From Poa pratensis (lineage: Eukaryota > Streptophyta > Magnoliopsida > Poales > Poaceae): a stretch of 64,000 nt of DNA. The notes under the pieces were generated by a model, which saw only the letters and a list, made by a program, of their open reading frames with translations, was not told the DNA's origin and ran no database searches. A program made the translations under genes and the position numbers. Shown here in pieces: positions 46,232 to 57,842 of the stretch (positions within the stretch are counted from its first letter, which is position 1; each line of letters opens with the position of its first letter). The DNA is taken from the NCBI GenBank assembly GCA_947311845.1, contig CAMZMU010000052.1, forward strand, positions 136,787,733 through 136,851,732. Reading direction: 5' to 3'.

Positions 46232-48187
46232 ATATCTACTCTCCAGTCTCCACCATGGAGGCAGAATTGCGAGATAAGAGTCACACAACTCTATCCTCGT
46301 AGTATCGTGTTGAGAAGACCGACACCAAAAAATTATCCCTCCAATATCTAAGCTCCCTAGGATTAGAGCTCATAGGTTGAACCACGTGGCCATCTCATTG
46401 GTCACTGCTATGCATATTCGTGTCTACCAGATTTACGTCAGAGTAATATTATCCGTCCGTTCAGCTCGACATAAATTTTAGCAATTATTTTTCCAACTTC
46501 CGCACATGAATGCCGCTCTCTTAGAGAATCTCTAATAGCTGCCCTATTTTAGGGTGTAACTATTTTTTAGGACACTGAGTCCAAAATACCTTAATCCAAC
46601 AACTGTCATTGATGTAAATTTTGTCTAAATTTATTTTGTGCAGTAAAAACACACCAAGTGCTGCAAAATACAGCACTTGGGTTGCTGCTATATAAGTGTT
46701 TCAGTTATCCCCAAATATGTCCCGAAATAACCCAAAGATATTCGCAAGTCCAGAATTTTCTCGGCAACCTAGAGAATCCGGCCTTTCCTTCCTGGGAGCT
46801 ATGCATGATAGTCTGATTTTGTGGCCACCAATATAAGAGGTTTGATTATGTAAGGAAACTAAAAATTTCATACCGTGCCACTACTATTGACCTCAAAACT
46901 CTTGATTTTTTTTTCTGAACAAGGGGGTCGGTCCCGAAGGACCGAGAGCTTCATTAAAATACACAACAAGAAATAAGACCTTACAATTTGCATATAGGAC
47001 ATGATAAGAAAATTGTGAAAAACTGTCAAGTCATGCTCCTTCTCCACCAGGCCGCATCTGCATCTCAGCGCCCCTCAGCCTCGATGTCGCCGGGATTAGA
47101 CCATTTGGGACATAGAGATGGGAGCATGCGACACTTGAGCAACCTGGCATGGCAACCTGGAGGTTGAAGATCATCATACGCCGACCGGAAGGAGCCACTC
47201 CCGATGCCGGAGATGCGAGTGGTTGCCTTTTGACGCGTGAGAACGTCGACAAAACCGCCGTCGTAAGGAAAGTAGGAAACTCCCGGCGAAGCATCGCTTC
47301 TGAAAAATCATGATTAGTTGCATTCCCTTGACTCAAACTTGCATTCTCTTAGGAGAAAAGAGACAGGACACATGGATCTATAAATCAACAAACCGAAAGA
47401 TGATTCCCCATTTAGAGTTTGATTTGTCTTGTTACTCTTGGGCTAGGGGTAACACTACAGGGTTGAAGTGGCTTGTGAGCATCCGAGTGTGTGGATTTCC
47501 TAAGGGAGTTTGTGAAGGTTTGGATATCCCATCATGATCACAACATCGGGAGAGATCTTCTTTGTTGGGAGAGCTCAAAGCGGAAAACTATGTGTGTGCT
47601 TAATTAGTTTACCACCGCCTCTCCACCAGATATTAGAGCCCCCCCTAAGAAATTGAACTTTGAGATATATCATTGAGTCAATCTCTTGTCCTTCCACCTT
47701 TGGAATCCATTCCTCCCTTAAATCTGCTTGTTATCTTGTTTACTTGATTGATAGTGTAAATTTTTCCATATTGGATTGTTAACTTAGTTGCATTTTAGGA
47801 GAAATTTATTTACCCGTAAATTATCCCTAAAATAAAAAAAATATGTAGTCGTTTATTTACCCTCCCCTATAGTCAACATATTTGGTCCTTATTCGTCTCT
47901 TAATGCTATGAATTCCTCTCTTAATACCTGCTCAAAACCAATTTAGTCTTTCTGGAACCAACCATTGTGCAAGATTTGTGTATTCATAGCGGTGGTAAGG
48001 CGTACATTGGAGTGCCATCTCAGCTCCAAAAGCCACTTTAATGAACAAAATTTGTGTATTCATAGTATTGGTAATGCGTACACTGAAGTAGGTTCTCCAA
48101 AAAGGTCATCATAAGGATTGAAAAGCTACTCTCTTGGATAATAATCACTGCCTGCCTTTCATAGGATATATTATTCAACCTCTGCTA
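46232..48187. other. Intergenic sequence, no gene seen
   Basis: From ~46908 a T-run followed by CTGAACAAGGGGGTCGGTCC, with an inverted GGTCC...GGACC pair, looks like the 3' end of a minus-strand retroposon (LINE or SINE type). A 101-codon minus-strand frame (47031-47336) lies upstream but has no known domain. The rest is AT-rich. The phrase 'TTTGTGTATTCATAG' is repeated at 47975 and 48051. Confidence 0.45.
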
Positions 48188-48418
48188 TTCCCTCCATCAC
48201 AGTCTATAGAGCACACACATAGTTTAACAACACACTTTGATCACTTATTTAATCAACAAAAATAAAATTTTATATCACAAAAATTATACACTAAAAACCT
48301 TCTTTTCAATATGGATCCAATGGTATAATTTTTTACATGTAATTTATATTTTGTTGACCAAATTTAATGGTCAAACTTTTTATTAAACTGTGTGCCCTAT
48401 AAACTGTGACGGAGGGAG
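48188..48418. mobile_element. Stowaway MITE (~231 bp)
   Basis: TTCCCTCCATCACAGTCTAT at the left pairs with ATAAACTGTGACGGAGGGAG at the right; TA on the left, CA on the right (mutated). Confidence 0.8.
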
Positions 48419-48844
48419 CAGATCTTTCTTGAATCTATCTTAGATACCTTTTGTTTTCACTTAGACAACTCCCAATAATACAAATATATTTAAAATGAAA
48501 GTCCTAAAACCATAATAATAAAATAACCACATATATTATCCATTCCAGCATTTCAGGCTTGCGATTACTATCTATGCAGATCATTACTAATTATCACCGC
48601 ATGTGTCAGCGGCTTTAGAAATTTATTTATACGATTAAATTACCGCCTTAGATTTTTTTTAGGGCATTACCGCCTCAGATATAATGTCTTCCCATACAAG
48701 TAATTTTTTTAATGTCTTCCCATATCGGCCGCATACGTAAATGGACATGTTAATGGCGCCGTATAATCCCATATAAATGCGTTCACACTTGAGTTTCCTA
48801 AGAAACAAAAAACAGTTTTGAACTGTAGATGGAAATAAGTGGTA

Positions 48845-49100
48845 CTCCCTCCGTCTCAAAATACAGGGCGCGCTATTTTTGTGCTGGTCTTCGGTGTTGA
48901 ACTTTGACCTTTAATATATAATAAATTATGTGGATCTAGAATGTATAAATGGTATTGCTAGATTTGTCTTCCAAAATTCTTTCATTTCATATATTTTTAT
49001 AATAATTTTGTTGTCATATTATAAAGACAAATCATGGTCAAAGTTGGACGTCGTTGACCAGCGAAATTAAAGGGCGCCTTGTATTTTGGGATGGAGGGAG
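48845..49100. mobile_element. Stowaway MITE (256 bp)
   Basis: CTCCCTCCGTCTCAAAATAC and its inverse (GTATTTTGGGATGGAGGGAG) with TA on both sides. It ends 169 bases before the F-box start codon. Confidence 0.92.
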
Positions 49101-49269
49101 TATTATATGTTGCCACATATGTAACCATTTACATCCCTATGCATACTCCCCAACCAAAACAAAGCAAAGGCAAGGCCGCCAAAGGCCAAACGAGTCACCA
49201 TGCAAAATCTGTAGTCTGTTTAATTTGACACCAAGCCTAATCAGTCAGCTAAGACTCGGCGCCGCATCA

Positions 49270-49404
49270 ATGATCGGTCGTATGGAGGACCGCATCAGCG
49301 GACTCCCCGACGATCTCCTGCACAACATCCTCATCCGCCTGCGCTGCCTTCGCGCCGCCGCGCGCACCAGCCTCCTCTCCCGCCGCTTGCGCTGCGTCTG
49401 GACC
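49270..49404 (+). pseudogene. F-box gene cut off by a CACTA insertion
   Basis: The frame from ATG 49270 reads MIGRMEDRISGLPDDLLHNI, LIRLRCLRAAARTSLLSRRL, RCVWTH, a clear F-box (the Skp1-binding motif of SCF ubiquitin ligases: LPDDLL..IL.RL.....AARTS.LSRR.R..W). After 45 codons the terminal CACTACTAGAAAC of a CACTA transposon begins and brings a stop within two codons. The remaining gene must lie beyond the other end of the element, outside the window, or be lost. As it stands only a short F-box peptide could be made. Confidence 0.85.
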
Positions 49405-49429
49405 CACTACTAGAAACAGGAGCATTAGT

Positions 49430-49902
49430 CCCAGGTGGTAGGGGCCTCTGGTACCGGATTCCCACCCGGGACGCCCAATTCGGGACTAGAGGCCCCCCTC
49501 TAGTCCCGGGTGGCTTACGACCCGGGACTAGAGAGCTCCACGCGGGGCCTGGGCAGAGCGCGTGGCAGAGGACCTCTAGTCCCGGGTGGTAATACAACCC
49601 GGGACTAGAGATTCTCCCACGTGGCGGGCTTCTGGTTTTTTTTTGTTTCCCTATTGAATATTATGATTAATCTTGCAAAATATATGGTTAATTAATTATA
49701 AATCGGAAAAATACATATAGCATATCAAAAAATTCATAAAAGAAATCTTTATGAGAATTCGATCATTTTTAATTGATTACATGGAGATCACAACCGGGAC
49801 TAGAGCCCGTCTATTCGATTAATTACATAGAGATCATATAAAACAGGGACTAGCGCCCGTCGTCTATTCGATTACATGATCATCGCCGGGACTAGAGCCC
49901 GT
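49430..49902. repeat. CACTA subterminal repeats
   Basis: CTCTAGTCCCGGGT and its inverse recur between 49435 and 49615. A longer phrase, GGGACTAGAGCCCGTCTATT, recurs three times between 49795 and 49905 (one copy with a base change). These are typical transposase-binding arrays. Confidence 0.8.
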
Positions 49903-52813
49903 CTATTCGGTGGCATTGTATTTTCCCTTTGGGTTTATGACATAGTTCATAAAAAAATCCCGCAATTTCCTCTTGAATTGGTCAAAAGCGGTCCTTTGGT
50001 TGCAGGTCCCTCCGCACTGTATCCATCTATAAAAGAAGGAGATCAATATGAATATCAATCATCATAACAGAAATTATGAATGACACTCAACACAATTGAT
50101 GGTAATAAAATAAAACTATGAATATATTTGTTCACTTACTTCTATAAATGTCGATGGGTTCCGGTCAGAGACCTCCCGGCGAATCCACTCGCAGATGTAG
50201 TATCCGCACAAATTGGTCCCCAGTGGCTGCCTTTCACAGTAATTTACGAGAATAGATTTCAATCAAATAATAATCAAGCATGGTATGATGGTATTGAAAT
50301 TTGAATTAAAGAGATGCGCGAACCTAGCTCGTACTACTTACCTTGGCATTAACAAAACTAAGCTCCTCTTTAAAATCACCAGATGTACACTTTATGAAAT
50401 CATTCCAAATCCTGCCCGGCAAACAAATGAATAAATGAGTTATTAATTAGTTACTTGATATCTCAGGAATTGGACAAAAGAGACCGATATAATACGATAA
50501 TGATTGAAAATACACTTGGAGCACATCTTTAATATGTTGGTACTTCTCTTGGGGCCACGCCAATGAGTCGAAGATTTCAACTTTTGAATCATCAACTTCA
50601 ATGATTAGCAGAATGTAATGGTCGCTGCGCACGTTTATATATGTCAGTAACTAATCAGTTACACTTAACATCGAGTAAGCAAAAACTAATGTGTACAAGA
50701 CAGTAACACTCTTACCTGAAGTTGTAAGGAAATAATATCTTCCTTTTATAATGTTGCCTCTTTATGAACGTAAACAAGTTGGCCACCGTTTCCTTGTGGT
50801 AGTTCCATAGCAGATTTTCATTAGCTCGGGTTGGGTCAACGAACCCAATCTCAAAGATTCCTTTTCTGTTACATTCATCACTCTTCATTCTGCATAATAG
50901 CGTAGTGAGCATAATTAGAACAGGCAATGACCGAGCTAAGCTATAGACTTTATTTCAGAAAATAAATGAATTGAATCACTTACAGACAATAGGTACCGAC
51001 GATACTCAAGTCGAGGGCGTCAAGCTGTCGTAAATACTTGCTTTGGCGCGGGCTGTCTTTTCGCAGCCAATTCCGCCATCTGTATTTTCGCGTCGGCTGC
51101 CAGCCACGCGACGTGTTGCTCTGGAGTCATCTCGACGTCGTAAGGTCTCGGGGGAGGAACCTTTGGTACTTTTGGGAGGGGCTCGTATTGGGGTTTGGAT
51201 CAGAAACTTATCGACGGAATGGCGGTCTTAGCCTTAGTGGGCGGAGGCGGCGGAGACAACTGAGGAGTCGGCTGAGGCGGTGGCACAGTCGGCTGAGACG
51301 GCGATGGAGATCGAGATGGACTCGTGTTGTGGTGGTCGTCACTGCCGACATCTCGACTCGGAGGAGGCGATGGTGGCCTTGGCGTCCAGCCTGAAAACAC
51401 GATGTATTTCTTGGGCCATAGAATGAGTCCACCATGGACATCTCCAGTGTCCTCTCATCATCATCTCCAGGGATGTCAAGGTCGAGTGATTGAAATCCGG
51501 GTTCAACTTGATCCACGCCGACACGAGCATAGCCATCTGGAATCTCATTGCCACGATACAGTGCTATAGATTCACAAGTTAAAGCATAGCCGTCCGTCGC
51601 CTTCACGGTTAAGTTTCTCAGTGCCTCATGTAGCTCACAACTTGTCTTCTCAGTGATAAAATCCATGGGGTAGGTTTGCTTCGATGCCTCATCAGCACCG
51701 ACCGCCGTGGAAGCCACGCTGCTTTTCTGTTGAGATGGACCACCTACTTGACTATCTTGCTGCAGCTGATGAGTTACCCCTTGACAAGCTTGCTCGCGCA
51801 ATTGGTCTATTTGCTTCTGTTGTTGGCTAATGATACTTTCTACTTTGCTCAACCGGTTTGAATCCTCCTGCTCCTTCCTCTTCCTTACTCTTGCTCGGCT
51901 TCTATAAGATTCACGGTACTCGGGAAACCCTTCATTCCACGTCGTAGCTCCCTTGCCTCGTGTTCGTCCTCCTTTTTCTTTATTACCGAGGGCCTTTGTC
52001 AGCTCGTCGTTCTCTCTGTCAGGAATAAACCTTCCCTCTCGAGCATCGGCGATTGCATCAAGAATTTCTTTCCGGGGTATAGGAGTTTCTTTCGTTTCAT
52101 CAACTATTAGATCACCTGATACATCATACTCCGCCCCATTAGTAAGCATCCAATTTCTGACCCTATGGGGCCAGTTATCTGTAACTGGAGTGATCCCTTT
52201 TTCGCGCATAGCGGCCTCAATCAGATCCCACTTAGGCTCGGCACTTACATAGCCACCTCCCCCCAACTTATGGTGATATTTCTTTTTCGCTGTATTCTCC
52301 TTATTCTTTTTCGATCTTTGCTTGGCTAGTTCTAAATCCTTGTATTCCAGAAATGCCTTCCAGTGAGCCCGCTGCCTCTCTAGTGTTCCAGTGAAATCTG
52401 GAACTTTATTTTTCGAGACCCAATCACGGTATAATATGTTCTTGTAATTATTCAATTGTTCAGCCATCTTCTTCAGAGCGAAATGCTTGACTTTTTTCGT
52501 CATGGCTTCTGTCTTTTCGGGACAATCAAACACCGGTAGGGAGAAATATGCTATGAGCTTGTCCCAAAGCACATCTTTAGCTCTATTGCTGACATAACTA
52601 GCTCCCTCTAAGTGTTTTTGCTCAATCCATTCCTGAATGCTGATCGGAACATTGTCCCTAACAACAACTCCGCATTGATGGACAAACCTAGCTCCGTTCG
52701 CCTTGGGCTCCAACGGTTTGCCATCTGCAGAGTCGACCTCAATTGTGAGATGCGCATTTGCGGCCAACCCTTTGGCATGGCCTCGTCTACTAGATTGGGT
52801 CGATGCAGAGGTC
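49903..52813 (-). pseudogene. CACTA second ORF with Ulp1-like cysteine protease domain, damaged
   Basis: The main exon (52813 to ~51400) encodes a TNP1/TNPA-like region (EWIEQKHLEGASYVSNRAKD, WDLIEAAMREKGITPVTDNW, RSRARVRKRKEQEDSNRLSK, then a Gln-rich coiled coil). Downstream exons (about 50889-50718, 50624-50515, 50412-50343, 50230-50140, then to a stop at 49903) form a C48/Ulp1-like domain with the catalytic His (FSDHYILLIIEV), Asp (VEIFDSLAW) and Cys (GTNLCGYYICEW). Ulp1 enzymes cleave SUMO-like proteins; the role in transposons is unclear. Damage: a frameshift near 51405, a stop near 51200 and a frameshift near 51045 between ELAAKRQPAPK and KYLRQLDALDLS. The two halves could not be made as one protein. 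Confidence 0.7.
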
Positions 52814-53260
52814 TAAAAATAAGAAACATTTGTTAATACATATATATACAAATAAATGTTTGCGTATGATCAACAGAGGCTTAATATACATCGCCAGACT
52901 GCGGGGGTCCACCAATTTGCAAGTCGTCATTGCACTCTGTGCTCGTTTGCGCTTCGACACTTCATTCCGGCTCCATTCCCGGACCGGGTTGCCGCATAAT
53001 GACGAACAACTCTTCTTCCCCTTCTCTGCATATGAAGGGAACATCTCCATCTATTGCTTAACTAATACAAAAGAAAGATAAAACAATGATAGCATTAGCA
53101 GAATAATTCAAAGTAGGGAACTTTACAAATATGCAAAAGTATCGCTCATACATCTTTATTTAATCCAGTTACATAGCTCGGGTCTATTTTTATTTAACCC
53201 TAATACATCACGAATAATATCACTAATACATCTTCCTCTCACATGCATTAACCTCTCAAA
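52814..53260. other. Probable upstream exon and intron of the CACTA second ORF
   Basis: A minus-strand frame (53050-52900) reads MEMFPSYAEKGKKSCSSLCG and continues into basic sequence. It may be the first coding exon joined to the exon at 52813 through an AG acceptor (TTTTTAG|AC). Exact borders were not settled. Confidence 0.4.
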
Positions 53261-53662
53261 CTAACTTTGACCGGGTCCTAAGCCGCGGGGTGCTGAGCGA
53301 CCAGCGCTGCGCATCCAAAGAACATGAACCATCACAGGGTCATAACTCACGTGAGAAGGAACCCTATGCAGAATCGACCATCTACTGTCATACACCACTG
53401 GCGTATCCAACAAATACATGTAGCGACGGACGTGCTCGTCCTCCTCCCTGATACGGCGATGTACCACCTCCTCAGGGGCTGGCTCCCTCTGCACCGAGCG
53501 TGGCCCACTCGACCGCCACCAATGAAGATCCGGGTCGACGACGTCACCCGGATTCCTTACTAAGCTACGTCCGAAAGGTAACACCTCCCAGTGCCAGCCC
53601 GGTGGAGCCCAGTCCCGGACATCGCCCCTCTGGTCCAACAGAGACATCGTCGCCGAGAACAA
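53261..53662 (-). CDS. CACTA-associated ORF of unknown function (133 aa)
   Basis: An open frame with an unusual Trp/Arg/Asp/Pro-rich composition (PPGWHWEVLPFGRSLVRNPG, DVVDPDLHWWRSSGPRSVQR, EEVVHRRIREEDEHVRRYMY). It may be a separate accessory gene of the transposon or an early exon of the Ulp1-type ORF. No known catalytic motif is visible. Acidic/basic alternation suggests a structural or interaction role. No stop or frameshift interrupts it. Confidence 0.5.
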   Translation of the reverse strand: MFSATMSLLDQRGDVRDWAPPGWHWEVLPFGRSLVRNPGDVVDPDLHWWRSSGPRSVQREPAPEEVVHRRIREEDEHVRRYMYLLDTPVVYDSRWSILHRVPSHVSYDPVMVHVLWMRSAGRSAPRGLGPGQS

Positions 53663-53698
53663 TAAACTAAAAACACAGTGGGGTATAAAACAAAAAAA

Positions 53699-54010
53699 TT
53701 ACACTTAGCAAAATTAAATCTACACTTAGCAAATTTAAATCTACACTTAGCAAATTTAAATCTACAGTTAGCAAAATTTACACTTAGCAAATTTAAATCT
53801 ACACTAAATCTACACTTAGCAAATTTAAATTTACACTTAGCAAATTTAAATCTACAGTTAGCAAAATTTACACTTAGCAAATTTAAATCTACACTTAGCA
53901 AATTTAAATTTCTAAAATTTCTAACACTAAATTTCTACACTTAGCAAATCTACACTAAATTTCTACACTTAGCAAATCTACACTAAATTTCTACACTAAA
54001 TTTCTAACAC
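53699..54010. repeat. Minisatellite, ~21-bp unit
   Basis: The unit TTTAAATCTACACTTAGCAA repeats about ten times with variants (CTACAGTTAGCAAAATTTAC, CTACACTAAATTTCTA). Frames through it give periodic peptides (for example LHLANLN repeats) that are artefacts of the array. Confidence 0.9.
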
Positions 54011-54029
54011 TAAAAAAAATAAAAAAAAT

Positions 54030-54539
54030 CGTCACCTTGCTAGGGCTAGGTCGCCGGCCGATCGTCGAGGACGTGGTGGAGGAGGAGGGCGAGGCGGCGT
54101 GGAGGAGGCCTCGGGCGCAGCGGAGGAGGAGAGGCGGCGCGACGGCGATGGATCGAGGGCGACGCGGCGGAGGCGGAGGCGATGCGGCGGAGGGCTCGGG
54201 CGGCGGGATCGGGCGGCGGAGGAGGCGGAGGCGGAGGGCGGCGCGGCGGAGGCGGAGGGCCACGTGACGGAGGGCTCGGGCAGCGGGCGCGGGCACGGAG
54301 GAAGGCGGCGGCGGCGCGAGGAGAAAAATGGCTAGGGCTTCGCCGCGATGCAGAGGTCTCCCGGGTCGTGGCTCGGGCCGGGATGGAGGCCTGGGTATTT
54401 ATACCCAGGGACCTCTGGTCCCGGGTGTAGCCACGAGCCGGTACTAGAGCGTAACCTTTAGTACCGAGTGGAGCCACCATCCGAGACCAGAGGTGTTTGC
54501 AAACGCCACCCCCAGCGCGCGCAAATGCACCTCTGGTCC
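54030..54539. other. GC-rich low-complexity block and internal CACTA-like repeats
   Basis: GGCGGAGGC words dominate 54060-54330 and give Gly/Arg- or Pro-rich frames without domains. From 54400 the words CCTCTGGTCCCGGGTG and GGTACTAGAG recur, similar to the subterminal repeats at 49430-49615. This may be the promoter/leader of a transposon gene. Confidence 0.45.
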
Positions 54540-56128
54540 TGATACGTCTCAAACGTATCTATAATTTTTGATGTTCCATGCTAATATTATACCAATTGTT
54601 ACATGTTTTGCATCCACTTTATGTCACTTTTATACATTTTTTGGGACTAACCTATTAACAAGATGCCGCAGTGCCAGTTCCTGTTTTCTGCTGTTTTTGT
54701 ATTCCAGAATAGCTATTCAGGAAATATTCTCGGAATTGGACGAAAATTTACGGAGGGCCCTATTTTATCAGAATACACATGGAGTCCGAAGGAGAGACGA
54801 AGTGGAGCCACGAGGGCCCCACACGTGGCCAGGGCGTGACCCCCCCTTCAGGCGCGCCGAGGGTGCGTGTGGGCCCCTCGGGGCTCTCCAGCCACCGCCC
54901 TTTCGCCTACTTATTTCCCCCGATACGAAAACCCTAAATAGCCGAGTCATAATCCACGAAAAGTTCCAGAGGCGCCGCCGTCATCAACCCTAGCTCGGGA
55001 GGGTCCAGAACCTCTTCCCGGCACCCTGCCGGAGAGGGGAATCATCACCGGAGGGCTCTACATCACCATGCCTACCTCCGGAGTGATGCGTGAGTAGTTC
55101 ATCCTTGGACTACGGGTCCATAGCAGTAGCTAGATGGTTGTCTCTCCACTTTGTGCCATCATGTTTAGATCTTGTGAGCTGCCTAACATGATCAAGATCA
55201 TTAATGCTACATGTTGTATTTGCTGGGATCCGATGAATATTGAATACTATGTCAAGTTGATTATCAATCTATCTCCTATGTTATTTATGATCTTGCATAC
55301 TTTCCGTACTAGTAGATGCTTTGGCCAAGTAGATGCTTGTAACTCCAAGAGGGAGTATTTATGCTAGATAGTGGGTTCAGTCTCCAGTAATCTGGGCGAG
55401 TGACAGCAACGCCTAAGGTTGTGGATGTGCTGTTGCTACTAGGGTAACCTAACAATGCTATGTCCACGGTCATATGTATTTGTTTACATTACGCACATTA
55501 CTTAATGCAATTATCCGTTGCTTGCAACTTAATACCAACGGGGAACTCAGATGACAACCTGGCGGTGGATTATTAGTCATAGATGCTGTTGGATAACGGT
55601 CTATGTATTTTGTCGTAATGCCCAATTAAATATCATATTAATCATCATGTCATGTATATGCATTGTCATGCGCTCAATATTTGTCAATTGCCCAGCTGTA
55701 ATTTGTTCACCCAGCATGTTAGTTATCTTTTATGGAGAGACACCTCTAGTAAACTGTGGACCCCGGTCCATTCTTTTACATTGATTAAACCACCAACTGC
55801 AAACATTGTTCTCTTTTCATTTTCTGCAATTTACTACTGCTTTCCACACCATATGTTTAATCATTTGTTTTCAGCAAGCCGGTGAGATTGACAACCTCAC
55901 TGTGTCGTTGGGACAAAGTAGTTTGATTGTGTTGTGTGCAGACTCCATGTCAGCGCCGGATTCCCTGGTGTTGCGCCGTGCCATAATTTGCCGCCAACAA
56001 CCTTCTGAAGTGCTACTGCTCCTACTGGTTCGATAAACCTTGGTTTCATACTGAGGGAAAACTTGCTGCTGAACTGCATCATACCTTCCTCTTGGGGTCT
56101 CCCAACGAACGTGTGTTTCACGTCATCA
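54540..56128 (+). mobile_element. Solo LTR, plus orientation (1589 bp)
   Basis: Starts TGATACGTCTCAAACGTATC and ends TTTCACGTCATCA. Flanks GGTCC and GGACC fit a 5-bp target duplication with one change. There is no primer-binding site, gag or pol on either side, so it is a solo LTR left by recombination. The same LTR, inverted, is at 57843-60892. It contains an uninterrupted target site for the hAT element found in the other copy (55085-55100). The family name is not certain. Confidence 0.8.
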
Positions 56129-56269
56129 GGACCATCGAGGGCACATTTTCAATTAAATAATTATTCTAACTATTCAAACTATTAACCATTTTGCCATTTT
56201 CAATTAAAAATGAATTTCAAAAGTTTTTAAATAGAGGTGCATTTGCGCGGAGGGCACGAGCCATCGAGG

Positions 56270-56396
56270 GACCAGGGCAGCGTTGGGGTAGGACACGTAC
56301 GTCCAGGGCAGCGCTGGGGTAGGACACGTACGTGACCAGGGCAGCGCTAGGGTTGGACACGTGGCCAGGGCAGCGCTGGGGGAAGACACGTGACTG
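56270..56396. repeat. Four-copy tandem array, ~32-bp unit
   Basis: The unit GACCAGGGCAGCGCTGGGGT followed by AGGACACGTAC occurs four times with a few substitutions. Each copy contains ACACGT. Confidence 0.88.
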
Positions 56397-56599
56397 ACCC
56401 GCCTTACCAATCGGGACTAAAGAATCACACGGATCGTGTATTTCTTTCAAGTGCTTGTGAGTCGTTGGATCAGGGGTGTGTTTCTTTTGAGGGCTTGTGT
56501 TTCTTCATGAGCTACATGACCCTATATATAGCCCTCCTCTTGGACATGTTCCACACTCATTGTAGTTCATTTTGGTATACGAAGCATTCGAACTCGCTG

Positions 56600-56820
56600 C
56601 ATACGTCCACTGGTGCATTTTGATATGCGGGCACTCACGAGCCACCGTTGGGCTGTATGCAGGGAAAACCGTGTGTTTTGTTCTATCTACAAAATCATTC
56701 AGTTCGTCGACCGAATACAAATCATTCGGATTCCCTACATACATCCGACGGTGCATTTGATATGTGGGCACTCACGAGCCACCGTCGGGCTGTATGCAGG
56801 GGAAACCGTGTGTTTTGTTC
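56600..56820. repeat. Direct repeat, 138-bp period
   Basis: An ~83-bp sequence (start CATACGTCCACTGGTGCATT) containing GGGCACTCACGAGCCACCGT and CAGGGAAAACCGTGTGTTTT recurs at 56738 with ~92% identity by eye. Confidence 0.88.
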
Positions 56821-57842
56821 CAACTTTTTCCAGCGCTTGTAAGCCGTTAGATTTTTAGAACCAAATATCGGTGTTTAGAGTTCTCTTCTGAGTTTTCAGA
56901 ACACAGTTACATAAAAGTTTAATACATTATTACACATCACCAACAACATCCCTATCTAGTCTTCACTTTTTCTTCGTGTGTGTCCCTTTCTTCTGATTGC
57001 GCCGTAACCATGGACAATCTTCATCATTTAACTTGATGCTTGGGTCAGTGTTCACTTATTTCATGAAACTTATTGTAATCTTCTGACATGTCTGTCTTGT
57101 CCTCCACTCCCACGATGTTTCTTTTCCCTGAAAGAACTATGTGGCGCTTTGGCTCATCGGCTGATGTATTCGCTTACTTATCTTTTCTTTTTTTCGGTTT
57201 GGTAGACATGTCCTTCACATAGAAAACCTGAGCCACATCATTGGCTAGAACGAATGGTTCGGTATTGTACGCAAGATTCTTGAGATCCAATGTAGTCATT
57301 CCGTACAATGGGTCTACCTTTACCCCGCCGCCTTTCAGGTTGAACCATTTGCACCAGAACAAAGGGACCTTAAAAGAAGGTCCATAGTCAAGTTCCCATA
57401 TCTGCTCTATGTAACCATATGTGACCTTTTGCCACTGTTGTTTGTTGAATCATCAAGGCGGACACCACTGTTTTGGTTGGTGCTCTTTTGATCTTGTGCG
57501 ATCGTGTAAAATGTATTCACATTTATCTCGTACCCTTGGAAAGTCCAAATAGAAGATGGTCCCCTAGACAACAAGTACAGCTCATCTGAGACAGTGTTGT
57601 CATTGTTGAGATGTGTTTGCAACCAACGGCCAAAATTCTCCATGTGTTCCTTTGTAATGAAGGAGTCATCCATCCCTAGGTTGTCGGAGCGTACAATATT
57701 CTTGTGCTTCTGGATATACGGAGCCACCAAACTGGAATTATGTAGAACTGTGTAGTGTGCTTGTGTGAAAGAATGCCTGTCCCTACATATTGTTGATTTC
57801 CTTCCTAGAGTGCATTTTCCACTCAGTCTCCTCTCATGTCGC

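Larger units (their letters stand above)
56129..57173. other. CACTA interior between a solo LTR and the transposase 3' end
   Basis: Holds two tandem arrays (listed separately) and the probable 3' untranslated region of the transposase. No additional coding frame is supported. Confidence 0.5.

Noticed and set aside
53678..53944. Periodic peptide frames (LHLANLN and FKFAKCR repeats)
   Set aside because: Translation of a 21-bp minisatellite; the unit length is a multiple of three, so frames stay open by chance.
53699..54010. Regular repeats considered as a CRISPR array
   Set aside because: Repeats are contiguous without unique spacers, and this is a plant nuclear genome.
54099..54335. Gly/Arg-rich frames as an RNA-binding protein
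   Set aside because: Pure low-complexity GGCGGAGGC translation with no RRM or RGG context beyond the repeat.
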